Shown here piece by piece: positions 25,491 through 34,010 of a DNA stretch of 64,000 bases. The translations under genes were made by a program, and so were the position numbers. This DNA is from Sinomonas terrae (GTDB lineage: Bacteria > Actinomycetota > Actinomycetes > Actinomycetales > Micrococcaceae). A model generated the notes under the pieces. It saw only the letters and a program-made list of their open reading frames with translations, did no database searches and had not been told where the DNA came from. Numbering within the stretch: the stretch's first letter is position 1; every line of letters begins with the position of its first letter. The DNA lies in NCBI RefSeq assembly GCF_022539255.1, contig NZ_JAKZBV010000001.1, positions 3,472,001-3,536,000 on the forward strand, in the 5' to 3' direction.

Positions 25491-26573
25491 GTGGCCGCGA
25501 AGACTACTGTCGCACAGACGCGCCCGTTCGTCATCGGCGTGGACACCCACGCCCGCACCCACACCCTTGCCATGGTCCGCGCGGCGACCGGTGAACAGCT
25601 CGGCTGCCAGCAATTCCCGGCCACCGCGGCGGGCATGCGGAGGGCCCTCGACTGGGCGGCCCGCCGCACGGGAGGAGACGCAGACGCACTCTGGGTCATC
25701 GAGGGAATCGGCAGCTATGGAGCCCAGCTCGCAGCGGCAGTCGTGAAGGCCGGCTTCGAGGCTGTGGAAGCCCCCAGGGGCTACGTTCGCTCACGAACCA
25801 CCACAGGGAAATCCGATCCGCTGGACGCGGCCGCGATCGCGGCCGCAGCCCTCCCGCTCGAGGGCACCCGCCTGCGTATCCCACGCCAGGATGAGGGCGT
25901 GCGCGCTGCCCTGCGAGTGCTCATCGCGGCAAGGGAGCAGATGACGCTCGAGCGCACGGCCAAGGTCAACGCACTCACTGCCCTGGCCCGGACCGTCGAC
26001 CTCGGGATCGACGCCCGCCGGCCCCTCTCAGCCACCCAGGTCACGGAGATGGCGCGATGGCGGGCACGGGAAGAGGGCGTCGCGGCTGCCACCGCCCGGA
26101 CGGAGGCGGTCCGCCTTGCCAAACGAATCCGCGTTCTGGACGAGGAGCTCGCGGACAACCAGCACTGCACATCCGAGCTCGTCAAGGCTAGCCCCGCCGC
26201 GCCCCTGCTGGAGATGACCGGCATAGGACCGGTCACCGCCGCCGTGGTCTACACCGCCTGGTCACACCTCGGGAGGGTCCGCTCCGAGGCCGCTTTCGCC
26301 ACTCTTGCCGGGGTCAGCCCCGTCCCGGCTTCTTCCGGGAACATCGTCCGATACCGGCTCAACCGAGGAGGCGACAGACGCCTCAACCGGGCCCTGCACA
26401 TGGCCACCATCACCCGAATGGTCCACGATCCCGACAGCCGTGCCTACGCCGAACGACGCACAGCCGAAGGCAGAACCACACGCGAGATCCGTCGCTGCCT
26501 CAAGAGATACCTCGCCCGCCACCTCTACCGCACCCTCAACGCACTCCACCGCGACGCACTCGCAGCAGCTTGA
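25491..26573 (+). CDS. IS110-family transposase
   Basis: An intact 360-residue DEDD transposase starting at GTG. The N-terminal RuvC-like domain has FVIGVDTHARTHTLAMV (first Asp about residue 17), the Glu of ALWVIEGIGSYGAQLA, and DPLDAAAIAAAAL. The C-terminal transposase_20 domain has LLEMTGIGPVTAAVVYTAW and FATLAGVSPVPASSG with the catalytic Ser region. It differs clearly from the interrupted copy next door, so it represents a separate element rather than a duplication. Confidence 0.92.
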   Translation: MAAKTTVAQTRPFVIGVDTHARTHTLAMVRAATGEQLGCQQFPATAAGMRRALDWAARRTGGDADALWVIEGIGSYGAQLAAAVVKAGFEAVEAPRGYVRSRTTTGKSDPLDAAAIAAAALPLEGTRLRIPRQDEGVRAALRVLIAAREQMTLERTAKVNALTALARTVDLGIDARRPLSATQVTEMARWRAREEGVAAATARTEAVRLAKRIRVLDEELADNQHCTSELVKASPAAPLLEMTGIGPVTAAVVYTAWSHLGRVRSEAAFATLAGVSPVPASSGNIVRYRLNRGGDRRLNRALHMATITRMVHDPDSRAYAERRTAEGRTTREIRRCLKRYLARHLYRTLNALHRDALAAA

Positions 26574-26708
26574 CGCGACATAGAAGATTCGGGACCTCCC
26601 ACGCATGTCGGATAGGCCGAGCAGGGGACTCTGCTCGGTAACCCACGAATCTGCGTGAGCGAGGCCCCGGCCCGCAACCACCCACGCAAGGGCGGTCACT
26701 GCATACCG

Positions 26709-26757
26709 TCTAGAACCCGCCAACTTCTAGAACGCGCCAACTTCTAGAACGCGCCAA
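26709..26757. repeat. 17-bp tandem repeat over the S53 peptidase stop
   Basis: TCTAGAACGCGCCAACT-type units at 26709-26725, 26726-26742 and 26743-26757 (partial). The third holds the TAG stop (26744-26746) and the last codons of the minus-strand peptidase. The other two repeat that context downstream, each with its own CTA. The 26574-26708 stretch shows no gene. Confidence 0.9.
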
Positions 26758-27991
26758 TACCGTTCGGGGTCCCGAGACCCGTCGGGCCGTCCCACCCGGC
26801 ACGAGCCGTGCACCACTGGGTCGTCGTGCAGGTGCCGTTGCTGCCGGAGGTCACGTCGAAGAGCGACGCCGTGTGAGCGTACGGGATGCTGTTCGCGTAG
26901 ATCCCGCTCGTCTTCGACCCGGTATTGCCGGACAACGCGTACACGGAGGCGATGATGGGCGAGGCCTCGCTCGTTCCGCCGAACTGGCCCCACGAGGAGG
27001 CCGTGCTCGAGGTCGGGTAGAGGACCGCCAGGCCGCCGTTGTTCGGATCGGCGACGGCTGCGACGTCGTTCATCGCCCGCTTCGCGCAACCGGTGCCCGC
27101 TGTCGCGGCCGCCGCGAGCGCCGTGTTGTAGGACGAACAGCCCGAGCCGGTTCCGCTCCAGACGCTCTCCGACCAACCACGCGTGGTGGAGGACTTCACG
27201 AGGGACGTGCCGCCGACAGCGGTCACGTAGCTCGAGGTCGCGGGGTAGGCAGCGCCCTGGTAGCCGCTGTCCCCCGCGCTCGCGGTGACGGCGATGCCGG
27301 GAAAGTTGTAGTACTTCCCGTAGGTCGCATCGGAGGCGTCAGAGCCACCGTAGCTGTTGGAGATGGCGACGACGCCGGGCTGCTTCGCGGCCGTCTGCTC
27401 GGCCGTGCCGAGGTCGGCGAACGAGGTCGAGGAGGCCTGGACGACCACGATCTTGCAGTCGGGGCACGCGGCTGAGACTGCGTCGACGTCGAGGGCCTGT
27501 TCCTGGGCCCAGCCGAGGTTGAAGGCCGGGGGCCTGGTGCCGCCCGTCTCGTTGAGGACGCGCAGGCAGCCAGTGCTCGTTGTGCACGAGGGGAGGCCGA
27601 ACTGCTTGCGGTAGTTCGCGAGGTCGTTCGCGAGGTTCGGGTAGCCGTAGGCGTCGACGATCGCGACCGTGCGCCCGCCAGAGGCGGTGCCGGTGAGCTT
27701 GTACGCGCTCTGCAGCTGGGCTGGCGTGAGCGCGGTGGCGGGAGGCGCCGTCGTCGTGAGCGTATGGCCCTTCGCATCGGTCACGATGCGCGCCGTGCAC
27801 GCCGCTTGCCCTGCGGCGGGAAGCGAACACACTTTGGCCGAGTGTTCGAGAGCTTGTGCTGATGGTGCCGCGGTAGCGGCGCTGGAACCGGCGAAGAGCC
27901 CGACTGCGACAAGCAGCGCGAGGCCGACGGCGGAGAGCAGCTTCCTGATGGGTAACGCCCCCTTCGGGTCGAGAAATGTGGAAGCTCGCAC
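26744..27991 (-). CDS. secreted S53-family (sedolisin-like) serine peptidase
   Basis: A 415-residue secreted peptidase. A Sec signal peptide covers about residues 15-42 (LLSAVGLALLVAVGLFAG, then ATAAPSA). The sedolisin catalytic set is complete: Glu164 and Asp168 in WAQEQALDVD, the oxyanion Asp241 in SAGDSGY and Ser341 in GGTSEAS. The full sedolisin propeptide is missing; only about 60 residues lie between signal and catalytic core, as in other short actinobacterial members. It would cleave proteins outside the cell, probably at acid pH. Three Cys pairs may form disulfides. The GTG start at 27991 is the only reasonable one. A 17-bp repeat array straddles its stop. Confidence 0.9.
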   Translation of the reverse strand: MRASTFLDPKGALPIRKLLSAVGLALLVAVGLFAGSSAATAAPSAQALEHSAKVCSLPAAGQAACTARIVTDAKGHTLTTTAPPATALTPAQLQSAYKLTGTASGGRTVAIVDAYGYPNLANDLANYRKQFGLPSCTTSTGCLRVLNETGGTRPPAFNLGWAQEQALDVDAVSAACPDCKIVVVQASSTSFADLGTAEQTAAKQPGVVAISNSYGGSDASDATYGKYYNFPGIAVTASAGDSGYQGAAYPATSSYVTAVGGTSLVKSSTTRGWSESVWSGTGSGCSSYNTALAAAATAGTGCAKRAMNDVAAVADPNNGGLAVLYPTSSTASSWGQFGGTSEASPIIASVYALSGNTGSKTSGIYANSIPYAHTASLFDVTSGSNGTCTTTQWCTARAGWDGPTGLGTPNGIGAF

Positions 27992-28096
27992 TGCTGCAAG
28001 TTTCCCTTCATCGACGCTAGGGGAAGGTTGGACGCAGCCCGCCGGAATTCGGCTGAAGCTGCGGAAAGCCTTGCAAAGACCTCAGCTGGGGAGAGC

Positions 28097-28150
28097 CTGG
28101 GAGAAAACGGGGAAAACCGGGGAGAAATCGGGGGAGAATCGGGGAGAAAT
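28097..28150. repeat. purine-rich GGGGAGAAA repeats, intergenic
   Basis: Several imperfect copies of GGGGAGAAATCG follow one another between the S53 peptidase and the cold-shock gene. All the G-runs are on one strand. No gene is seen in 27992-28217. Confidence 0.7.
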
Positions 28151-28171
28151 CCGCGAAAAGAGGTCACGGAA

Positions 28172-28203
28172 AAGGAGGGATTCCCCTTCGGGGATCCCTC
28201 CTT
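28172..28203 (-). terminator. terminator of the cold-shock gene
   Basis: Arms AAGGAGGGA/TCCCTCCTT plus three or four inner G-C pairs around loop TTCG, followed on the minus strand by TTTT. It lies 15 bases after the csp stop. Confidence 0.85.
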
Positions 28204-28217
28204 CACCTGCGCTCTCG

Positions 28218-28421
28218 TCAGAGAGGGCGAATGCTCTGCGCCTGCGGGCCCTTCTGGCCCTGGCCGACTTCGTACTCGACCTTCTGGCCCTCTTCGAGGT
28301 TCTTGAAGCCGCGGCCTTCGATCTGCGTGTAGTGGGCGAACAGATCCGCCGAGCCGTCATCGGGGGCGATGAAGCCGTAGCCCTTCTCGCTGTTGAACCA
28401 CTTGACGGTGCCTGTAGCCAT
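28218..28421 (-). CDS. cold-shock protein (CspA family)
   Basis: A 67-residue single-domain cold-shock RNA chaperone. RNP1 is KGYGFIAP (13-20) and RNP2 is DLFAHYTQI (26-34). It melts secondary structure in single-stranded RNA. Length and sequence are standard. It is a single-gene unit with its own terminator and is divergent from the PHP-domain gene. Confidence 0.96.
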   Translation of the reverse strand: MATGTVKWFNSEKGYGFIAPDDGSADLFAHYTQIEGRGFKNLEEGQKVEYEVGQGQKGPQAQSIRPL

Positions 28422-28554
28422 GGTGCTGCCTTTCCCGGGCAGCGCCGTGGCCGCTCATGCGGCCGGATCCCACGCCGTCCTAGACGTAAGCCTAATGTGG
28501 GGCTGCGACAGTGCCAAACGATCAACTCACCCGCGTGGCGGGCAATATGAGGAC

Positions 28555-29577
28555 ATGGATCCAGTCGATGCCCTCAACGAGATCGCCTTCTGGCTCGAGC
28601 GGGAGCTCGCGCCAAGCTTCAAGGTCAAGGCGTTCCGCAATGCCGCCGCCGCAATTTCGGGCCTAGCGGACGACGACGTAGCGGCCCGAGCGCGGGACGG
28701 TCGCCTCCGGCGCATGAAGGGGATCGGAGACCGGACGTTTGAGGTGATCCGTCAGGCGACCGAGGGCGAGGTCCCCGATTACCTCGAAGCGCTGCGCGAG
28801 CGGGCCAAGCAGCCGTTGGACCCCAGGGGTGGCGAGCTGCACTCGCTCCTCAAAGGAGACCTGCACAGCCACAGCGACTGGTCGGACGGCGGCTCCCCCA
28901 TTGAGACGATGGTGCAGGCTGCGCGCATCCTGGGCCGGGAGTACCTCGCGCTGACAGACCACTCCCCGAACCTCACGATCGCGAACGGGCTGAGCCCCGA
29001 ACGCCTCTCACAGCAACTGGACCTCGTGGACCACTGCAACGACGGGTCCGGAGATGGCTTCCGCCTGCTCGCAGGGATCGAGGTGGACATCCTCGAGAAC
29101 GGGACGCTCGACCAGGAGCCCGAGATGCTGGATCGCCTCGACGTCGTCGTCGCCAGTGTCCACTCGAAACTTCGCTCGGAGGCGCGGGTCATGACGCGTC
29201 GGATGCTCGGCGGCATCGAGGACCCGCATACGGACGTGCTCGGCCACTGCACGGGGCGGCTCGTCACGGGCTCGCGAGGCAGCCGCCCCGAATCCGAATT
29301 CGATGCGGCACGGGTCTTCGCCGCGTGTGCCGAGAATGGGGTCGCAGTGGAGATCAATTCCCGCCCTGAGCGGCAGGATCCGCCCGACGACCTCATCCAG
29401 CGCGCGCTCGACGCCGGATGCCTCTTCAGCATCGACAGTGACGCCCATGCCCCGGGCCAGCTCGACTTCCTGCACTATGGTGCTGCGCGGGCGGCGGCGA
29501 ATGGGGTTCCGGCGGACAGGATCGTGACGACTTGGCCGCTCGAGCGCCTGCTCGAGTGGACCGGGCGGCGTCGCTGA
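28555..29577 (+). CDS. PHP-domain phosphoesterase (PolX/histidinol-phosphatase-like)
   Basis: A 340-residue protein. Residues 1-80 resemble the N-terminal helical and helix-hairpin-helix part of PolX-type polymerases (AFRNAAAAISGLADDDVAAR, KGIGDRTFEVI), without a polymerase domain. The PHP domain (about 100-330) has DLHSHSDWSDG (His104, His106), LALTDHSPN, GIEVDIL, ASVHSK, GHCTGR and SDAHAPGQL, the metal-binding set. The family hydrolyses phosphoesters with a metal cluster; the substrate here is unknown and could be DNA ends. The ATG at 28555 follows ATGAGGAC. Confidence 0.85.
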   Translation: MDPVDALNEIAFWLERELAPSFKVKAFRNAAAAISGLADDDVAARARDGRLRRMKGIGDRTFEVIRQATEGEVPDYLEALRERAKQPLDPRGGELHSLLKGDLHSHSDWSDGGSPIETMVQAARILGREYLALTDHSPNLTIANGLSPERLSQQLDLVDHCNDGSGDGFRLLAGIEVDILENGTLDQEPEMLDRLDVVVASVHSKLRSEARVMTRRMLGGIEDPHTDVLGHCTGRLVTGSRGSRPESEFDAARVFAACAENGVAVEINSRPERQDPPDDLIQRALDAGCLFSIDSDAHAPGQLDFLHYGAARAAANGVPADRIVTTWPLERLLEWTGRRR

Positions 29578-29703
29578 CTCCCGCTGACTCTTGGACCGCC
29601 GCTGCCCGGACATCAAATCCGCATCCAGATTGTGACATTTTGGCCCTCATTGTGATGTTCGGATGCCCTTGGCCGCACGGCCTCCGCTCCTATAATCCGT
29701 GCC

Positions 29704-31890
29704 ATGGGCTTTGCCTCCGACGCGGCAAAGGGATTGGGGAAGCTGTTCGCCTTCCTCCTCGTCAGCGCGGTCTGCGGGGTGCTCGCGGCGGCCCTCATGG
29801 CCCCCGCCGCGGCCGTCACGTGGGCCGCAACCAACGGCTCCGTCCAGTTCTTCGACAGCCTCCCGAGCCAGCTGACCGTGACGCCTCCGGACCAGGTGAC
29901 GAAGATCCTCGCGGCGGACGGCTCCCCCATCGCGAGCCTCTTCGACGAGAACCGCACCTCGGTGTCTCTCGACCAGATGTCCCCGAACATCAAGGACGCA
30001 ATCGTGGCGGTCGAGGACTACCGGTTCTACGAGCACGGCGGAATCGACACGACGGGGATCCTCCGCGCCATCATCGCCGACTTCCGGGGCGACCGGCAGG
30101 GGGCGTCCACGCTGACGCAGCAGTATGTCTCGAACGTTCTCAAGGAGAACGTGATCGCCCAAGGTGGGAGCACCGACGTCGTCCTCAATGGCCAGAAGAC
30201 CATTGGGGACAAACTGCGCGAAATGAAGCTCGCGATCGCGCTCGAGCAGAAGTACACGAAGGATCAGATCCTCCAGGGCTATCTGAACCTCGTGTTCTTT
30301 AATAACAATGCGTACGGCGTCGAGGCCGCGAGCGAGTATTTCTTCTCGGTCCACGCCAAGGACCTCACCCTGCCTCAGGCGGCGCTGCTTGCCGGCCTCG
30401 TGAACGGGCCTTCGGTCTACGACCCGACGGCCTACCCAGCCAACGCGATCAGCCGGCGGAACCTCGTGCTCGACGCGATGCTCGAGCACGGCTACATCAA
30501 TCAGAAGCAGCACGACGATGCCGTCAAGACCCCGCTCCAGCTCAAGCTGAATCCACCGAAGCAAGGCTGCGCGTACGCGTCGCAGGCGCAGTACTTCTGC
30601 GACTACGTGCTGCACGAGGTCCTCAACGACCCGACCTACGGCGCGACACCGGCAGACCGGCTCCAGACGGTCATGCGCTCCGGCCTCACCATCACGACGA
30701 CGCTGGATCCCCGCCTGCAGGGACCCGCTCAAGCCCAGGTCGATGCGACGGCGGGCGCCAATCCCGACAAGTGGGGAACCTCGATCGTCACGGTTCAGCC
30801 TGGAACGGGCAAGATCCTCTCGATGGCCCAGAACACGCGCATGCTTCCCGGGCAGGGCTTGAACTTTGTCACAAGCTACAACTTCAATGTCGACAAGACC
30901 GACACGCACGGCAACGACCTCGGCGGGGCGGGCGGCATGCAGCCCGGGTCCTCGATGAAGCCGATCACGCTCGCCGCGTGGCTCACCGAGGGGAAGACGA
31001 CGAACACCTTCGTCGACGCGTCCCGCCGCGTGTATCCGCTCAACTACCCGTGGCGTGATACCTGCAGCAAAGTCACGGGCGCGTACGACGACGCCACCGT
31101 CGGCCTCGGCACGGCGCCCGACCTGCAGAACGACGAGCCCGGCTGGTACGAGCCGATGTCCGTTCGCGAAGGCGTCTACCAATCGATCAACACCGCCCTC
31201 TTCGCCACTGCCGCAGGCCTGAACGACTTCTGCGACATCCAGCGCGCGGCGGATTCGCTGGGCATGGAGGACGGCGGCGGCCACGGCACGATGATCGACA
31301 TGTCGACTCTCGGCGACCTGCTCGGCGGCATGAACGTCGCTCCCCTCACGATGGCGAACGCGTACGCGACGTTCGCGAGCAACGGCACGTACTGCGTGCC
31401 GATCTCGATCACGAGCGTGACCGATGGCCAGGGCAAGAAGATCGGCGGCCAGGCGCAGTCGTGCCGGCCGAATGCGCTGAGGCCGGACGTGGCCAAGGCA
31501 GTCACCAACGTCCTCCAAGACGTCCTCACGAAGGGCTCCGGCTACAACATCAAGGACAACGCGGGGCACACGATCTACCTCGGCGTCCCGGACGCGGCGA
31601 AGACCGGCACCGACCAGTACAACAGCGAGACCTGGCTCATCGGCTACACGCGCGGCCTCTCCACGGCGTCGTACTTCGGGGAGGCGCTCCGCGATCCGGC
31701 GGACCACCTGGGCCGCAACGTGACGGTCAACGGCAGGTTCTGGCCCGCGATCGACGGCGCGTACATCGCGGGGCCCCAGTGGGCGTACTACATGCAGAAG
31801 GTGCTCGGCTTCTACGACCACGGCCCCTTCGATCCCCCGCCACCGAACCTCATCGGCCCACCAGTCCCGGATGTCCCGCAGGGTCACTGA
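29704..31890 (+). CDS. class A penicillin-binding protein
   Basis: A 728-residue bifunctional peptidoglycan synthase. A membrane anchor lies at about 12-38. The glycosyltransferase (GT51) domain has IVAVEDYRFYEHGGID, with catalytic Glu in VEDYRFYEH, and QGASTLTQQYVSN. The transpeptidase domain has the Ser-x-x-Lys motif in GSSMKPITL, Ser-x-Asn in SINTALF and Lys-Thr-Gly in AKTGTDQYNSETW. It polymerises lipid II and cross-links it outside the membrane. The C-terminal proline tail is short. It looks monocistronic or leads a small membrane-protein gene. Confidence 0.95.
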   Translation: MGFASDAAKGLGKLFAFLLVSAVCGVLAAALMAPAAAVTWAATNGSVQFFDSLPSQLTVTPPDQVTKILAADGSPIASLFDENRTSVSLDQMSPNIKDAIVAVEDYRFYEHGGIDTTGILRAIIADFRGDRQGASTLTQQYVSNVLKENVIAQGGSTDVVLNGQKTIGDKLREMKLAIALEQKYTKDQILQGYLNLVFFNNNAYGVEAASEYFFSVHAKDLTLPQAALLAGLVNGPSVYDPTAYPANAISRRNLVLDAMLEHGYINQKQHDDAVKTPLQLKLNPPKQGCAYASQAQYFCDYVLHEVLNDPTYGATPADRLQTVMRSGLTITTTLDPRLQGPAQAQVDATAGANPDKWGTSIVTVQPGTGKILSMAQNTRMLPGQGLNFVTSYNFNVDKTDTHGNDLGGAGGMQPGSSMKPITLAAWLTEGKTTNTFVDASRRVYPLNYPWRDTCSKVTGAYDDATVGLGTAPDLQNDEPGWYEPMSVREGVYQSINTALFATAAGLNDFCDIQRAADSLGMEDGGGHGTMIDMSTLGDLLGGMNVAPLTMANAYATFASNGTYCVPISITSVTDGQGKKIGGQAQSCRPNALRPDVAKAVTNVLQDVLTKGSGYNIKDNAGHTIYLGVPDAAKTGTDQYNSETWLIGYTRGLSTASYFGEALRDPADHLGRNVTVNGRFWPAIDGAYIAGPQWAYYMQKVLGFYDHGPFDPPPPNLIGPPVPDVPQGH

Positions 31891-32062
31891 CACGGCGATC
31901 GACGCGCTGGACGGCAGGCTCACGATGCCCTACGCGACAGTTGCTGTGACGGCGAGGCGAATCGGCGGGCAACCGGCCGACGACGGCGCCTCCCCGAGTA
32001 TGCTCGGGCTGGTGGGGGCGCAGGAGGTGCTCCGGCGAGCCGAGAAGGAGCATTCCGCATGA
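31871..32062 (+). CDS. possible small protein between PBP and membrane protein genes
   Basis: A 63-codon frame that overlaps the PBP end by 20 bases and the next ATG by four (ATGA). Codon use is fairly gene-like (MSRRVTDTAIDALDGRLTMP), but no ribosome site or family is seen. It could be chance. Confidence 0.25.
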   Translation: MSRRVTDTAIDALDGRLTMPYATVAVTARRIGGQPADDGASPSMLGLVGAQEVLRRAEKEHSA

Positions 32063-32637
32063 GCGAGCAACCGAGCCCTCGTCCGTGGCCTCCGCAGCCG
32101 GGCCCTGAGTCTTCCCCCCAGTTGTCGAAGCCAGCCCAGTCGAAGCCAGCCCAGTCGAAGCCAGCCCAGTTGAAGCCGGCGCAGTTCTCCCCTGAAGATG
32201 CGGAGAAGTCCCGCCGGTGGCGCCTCACCCTGGGGATCAGCTCGCTCGTCCTCGCGCTGGCTTCCGGCTTCTACGCCTTCACGAACATCGTCGCGGTCGT
32301 GAGCGCGACGAGGGCGATTGAGGCCGATGGGGGCTCCGTGCCGCAGAGTGCGATGGCCATGGCGATTGCGATCATCGTGACCTTCGGCGTGCTGGCCCTC
32401 GGCTACGCAGTGATCGGGATCTGGAACGTCGTCGCTCGTGGGACCACCTCCGCCGCGCCACTGATCGCGGCGATCGTGGTCTCGGGAATCGCTTTCGTCC
32501 TCACCGTGCTCTACATGATCAGCACGGGCTCGATCGGTCTACAGGCGGTCGGCCTCGCGCTCAATGCCCTCATCATCGGGCGGGCGGCGCTGCTTCTAAG
32601 AAGGCGCCGCAGGGAGTTGTCTCCCCGCGGCGCCTGA
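32059..32637 (+). CDS. hypothetical membrane protein with SKPAQ repeats
   Basis: A 192-residue protein with a disordered N-terminus containing four SKPAQ-type pentapeptides (15-bp repeats). Four membrane helices follow: TLGISSLVLALASGFYAFTN, MAMAIAIIVTFGVLALGYAV, LIAAIVVSGIAFVLTVLYMI and a final VGLALNALIIGRAALLLR. The architecture, Pro/Gln-rich head then small helical bundle, is common among actinobacterial envelope proteins of unknown role. A hairpin overlaps its stop. Confidence 0.7.
   Translation: MSEQPSPRPWPPQPGPESSPQLSKPAQSKPAQSKPAQLKPAQFSPEDAEKSRRWRLTLGISSLVLALASGFYAFTNIVAVVSATRAIEADGGSVPQSAMAMAIAIIVTFGVLALGYAVIGIWNVVARGTTSAAPLIAAIVVSGIAFVLTVLYMISTGSIGLQAVGLALNALIIGRAALLLRRRRRELSPRGA
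32125..32184. repeat. 4 x 15-bp in-frame repeat
   Basis: TCGAAGCCAGCCCAG is repeated three times perfectly (32125, 32140, 32155) and once with changes (32170). It encodes SKPAQ pentapeptides. Confidence 0.9.
32602..32635 (+). terminator. hairpin overlapping the stop
   Basis: Perfect 9-bp outer arms AGGCGCCGC/GCGGCGCCT enclose a 16-base loop that can itself pair (GGGAG/CTCCC). Its last base is the T of the TGA stop. Confidence 0.7.
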
Positions 32638-32664
32638 GAACCCCCGCAATCTGGCGAGTCGTTC

Positions 32665-32808
32665 CTATCCGGTGACGACGATTTCCTCGTTGTCGAAGAG
32701 GCCGTCTTCCTCGTCCCAAGCCTTTTCTTCTGGCCCCTCGCGGAAGTCCTCCGAAGGGTCTTCTCGATTCAGACGGCGAACCGTGTTCCGGCGGTCGACA
32801 TTGACCAT
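32665..32808 (-). CDS. 47-residue acidic protein
   Basis: A short minus-strand gene, MVNVDRRNTVRRLNREDPSE then an acidic half ending EEIVVTG. AAGGAG sits six bases before the ATG at 32808, and the codon pattern is gene-like. The size, basic start and acidic end look like a small regulatory or stress protein, but I cannot name it. It is convergent with the SKPAQ membrane protein gene. Confidence 0.6.
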   Translation of the reverse strand: MVNVDRRNTVRRLNREDPSEDFREGPEEKAWDEEDGLFDNEEIVVTG

Positions 32809-33003
32809 GGCCACTCCTTACCTTTGCAGGGTTTGGAAACCGGCCGCGATCGCGGCCGTGCCTTTCAGGAGACCACGGGGCACCCGGATGGTCAACCTCT
32901 CGCGAAGCCCCCGTTGTCGCTGCCCATCAGACCTTGCAGCAACAGTAAATATCGATATACCTTTCATGGGGAGCCGACGCATCTGAGCGAGGAGGAGGCA
33001 CGA

Positions 33004-33972
33004 ATGACGACCACCGAGAACGCACCCGGGGACTCCGAGCTCGTCGACTACCTCACCGCCGTCGGCCGCGGAAGCGTGCGGCTGGATCAGGGTCCCCGAC
33101 TCCCGCTCGCACCGGGCCACGCGCGGGTACGCGTGGCCTATGTGGGGATCTGCCACTCGGATACCGCCCTCGTCAGGGAGGGCCAGGGTTCCTTCCCCGC
33201 ACGCCTCGGACACGAGGTTTCGGGCATCATCAGCGAGAGCGATGATCCGGAGCTGCCCGAAGGAGCCAGGGTGGCCGCCTACATCAGCGACGGGTACGCC
33301 ACCGAGGTCCAGGTGCCATCGGACCGGATCGTCCCGCTTCACTCCGGCTGTTCCCTGGCCGATGCTGCCCTGTCGGAGCCTCTGGCCTGCGCCATCGGCG
33401 GCGTCGAGATGCTCGATCTCGCGAGCACACCGCGCGTCGTCCTCGTAGGGGCCGGCTTCATGGGTCTGCTCGCCCTGCGCCTCATGGCGTGCCGCGGCCT
33501 CCCCGTGACCGTGATCGAACCTCGGAAGCGGACCCGCGACCTCGCCGTCCGCTGGGGCGCGGAATCCGTGTTGGCACCTGACGAAGTCCCCGAGAGCATG
33601 ATCGCGAACAACTCCCTCGTCGTCGAAGCCACGGGCTCCGCCGCGGGCCTGGAGCTGGCGAGCGGCCTCGTCGAGATCGCGGGGACGCTCGGGATCCTCG
33701 GTTACCACCAATCCGGGAAGGGGCTCAGGAGCGTTGACATGGAGAGCTGGAATTACCGAGCCCTTCGCGTCCTGAGCCTCCACCACCGCAATCCGGCCGA
33801 CGTCATGCGATGGATGGACCGAGCCCAACGGCTCAGTGCGAACCGCATCGTCGTCCCCTCGGAGCTCGTCGACCGGCACGTCCCGCTGACCGAGCTTCCC
33901 GAGCTGTTCATGAACGGCGAAGAGGGAGACACGATCAAGAGTCTCCTCGACCTCACGTCCGAAAACGCATAG
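33004..33972 (+). CDS. zinc-type alcohol dehydrogenase-like protein (MDR family)
   Basis: A 322-residue medium-chain dehydrogenase. The catalytic-zinc set is present: Cys50 in VGICHSD, His70-Glu71 in LGHEVSG and the SEPLAC segment (about 124-129). The four-Cys structural-zinc loop is absent. The nucleotide-binding fold has VVLVGAGFMGLLALRL (145-160) and a basic IEPRKRTRD that suggests NADP. The best analogy is sorbitol or threonine dehydrogenases that have lost the second zinc. The ATG at 33004 follows GAGGAGG. An aldo/keto reductase follows after 38 bases, so the two may work in one sugar or polyol pathway. Confidence 0.85.
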   Translation: MTTTENAPGDSELVDYLTAVGRGSVRLDQGPRLPLAPGHARVRVAYVGICHSDTALVREGQGSFPARLGHEVSGIISESDDPELPEGARVAAYISDGYATEVQVPSDRIVPLHSGCSLADAALSEPLACAIGGVEMLDLASTPRVVLVGAGFMGLLALRLMACRGLPVTVIEPRKRTRDLAVRWGAESVLAPDEVPESMIANNSLVVEATGSAAGLELASGLVEIAGTLGILGYHQSGKGLRSVDMESWNYRALRVLSLHHRNPADVMRWMDRAQRLSANRIVVPSELVDRHVPLTELPELFMNGEEGDTIKSLLDLTSENA

Positions 33973-34010
33973 GAACCCATCAGACCGCGAGCAGGAAGAG
34001 CCTATAGTCG

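Noticed and set aside
29647..31923. A 758-codon open frame on the minus strand opposite the class A PBP gene
   Set aside because: It mirrors the high-GC3 PBP gene and has only Arg/Val/Gly-rich low-complexity translation; the plus-strand gene has all PBP motifs.
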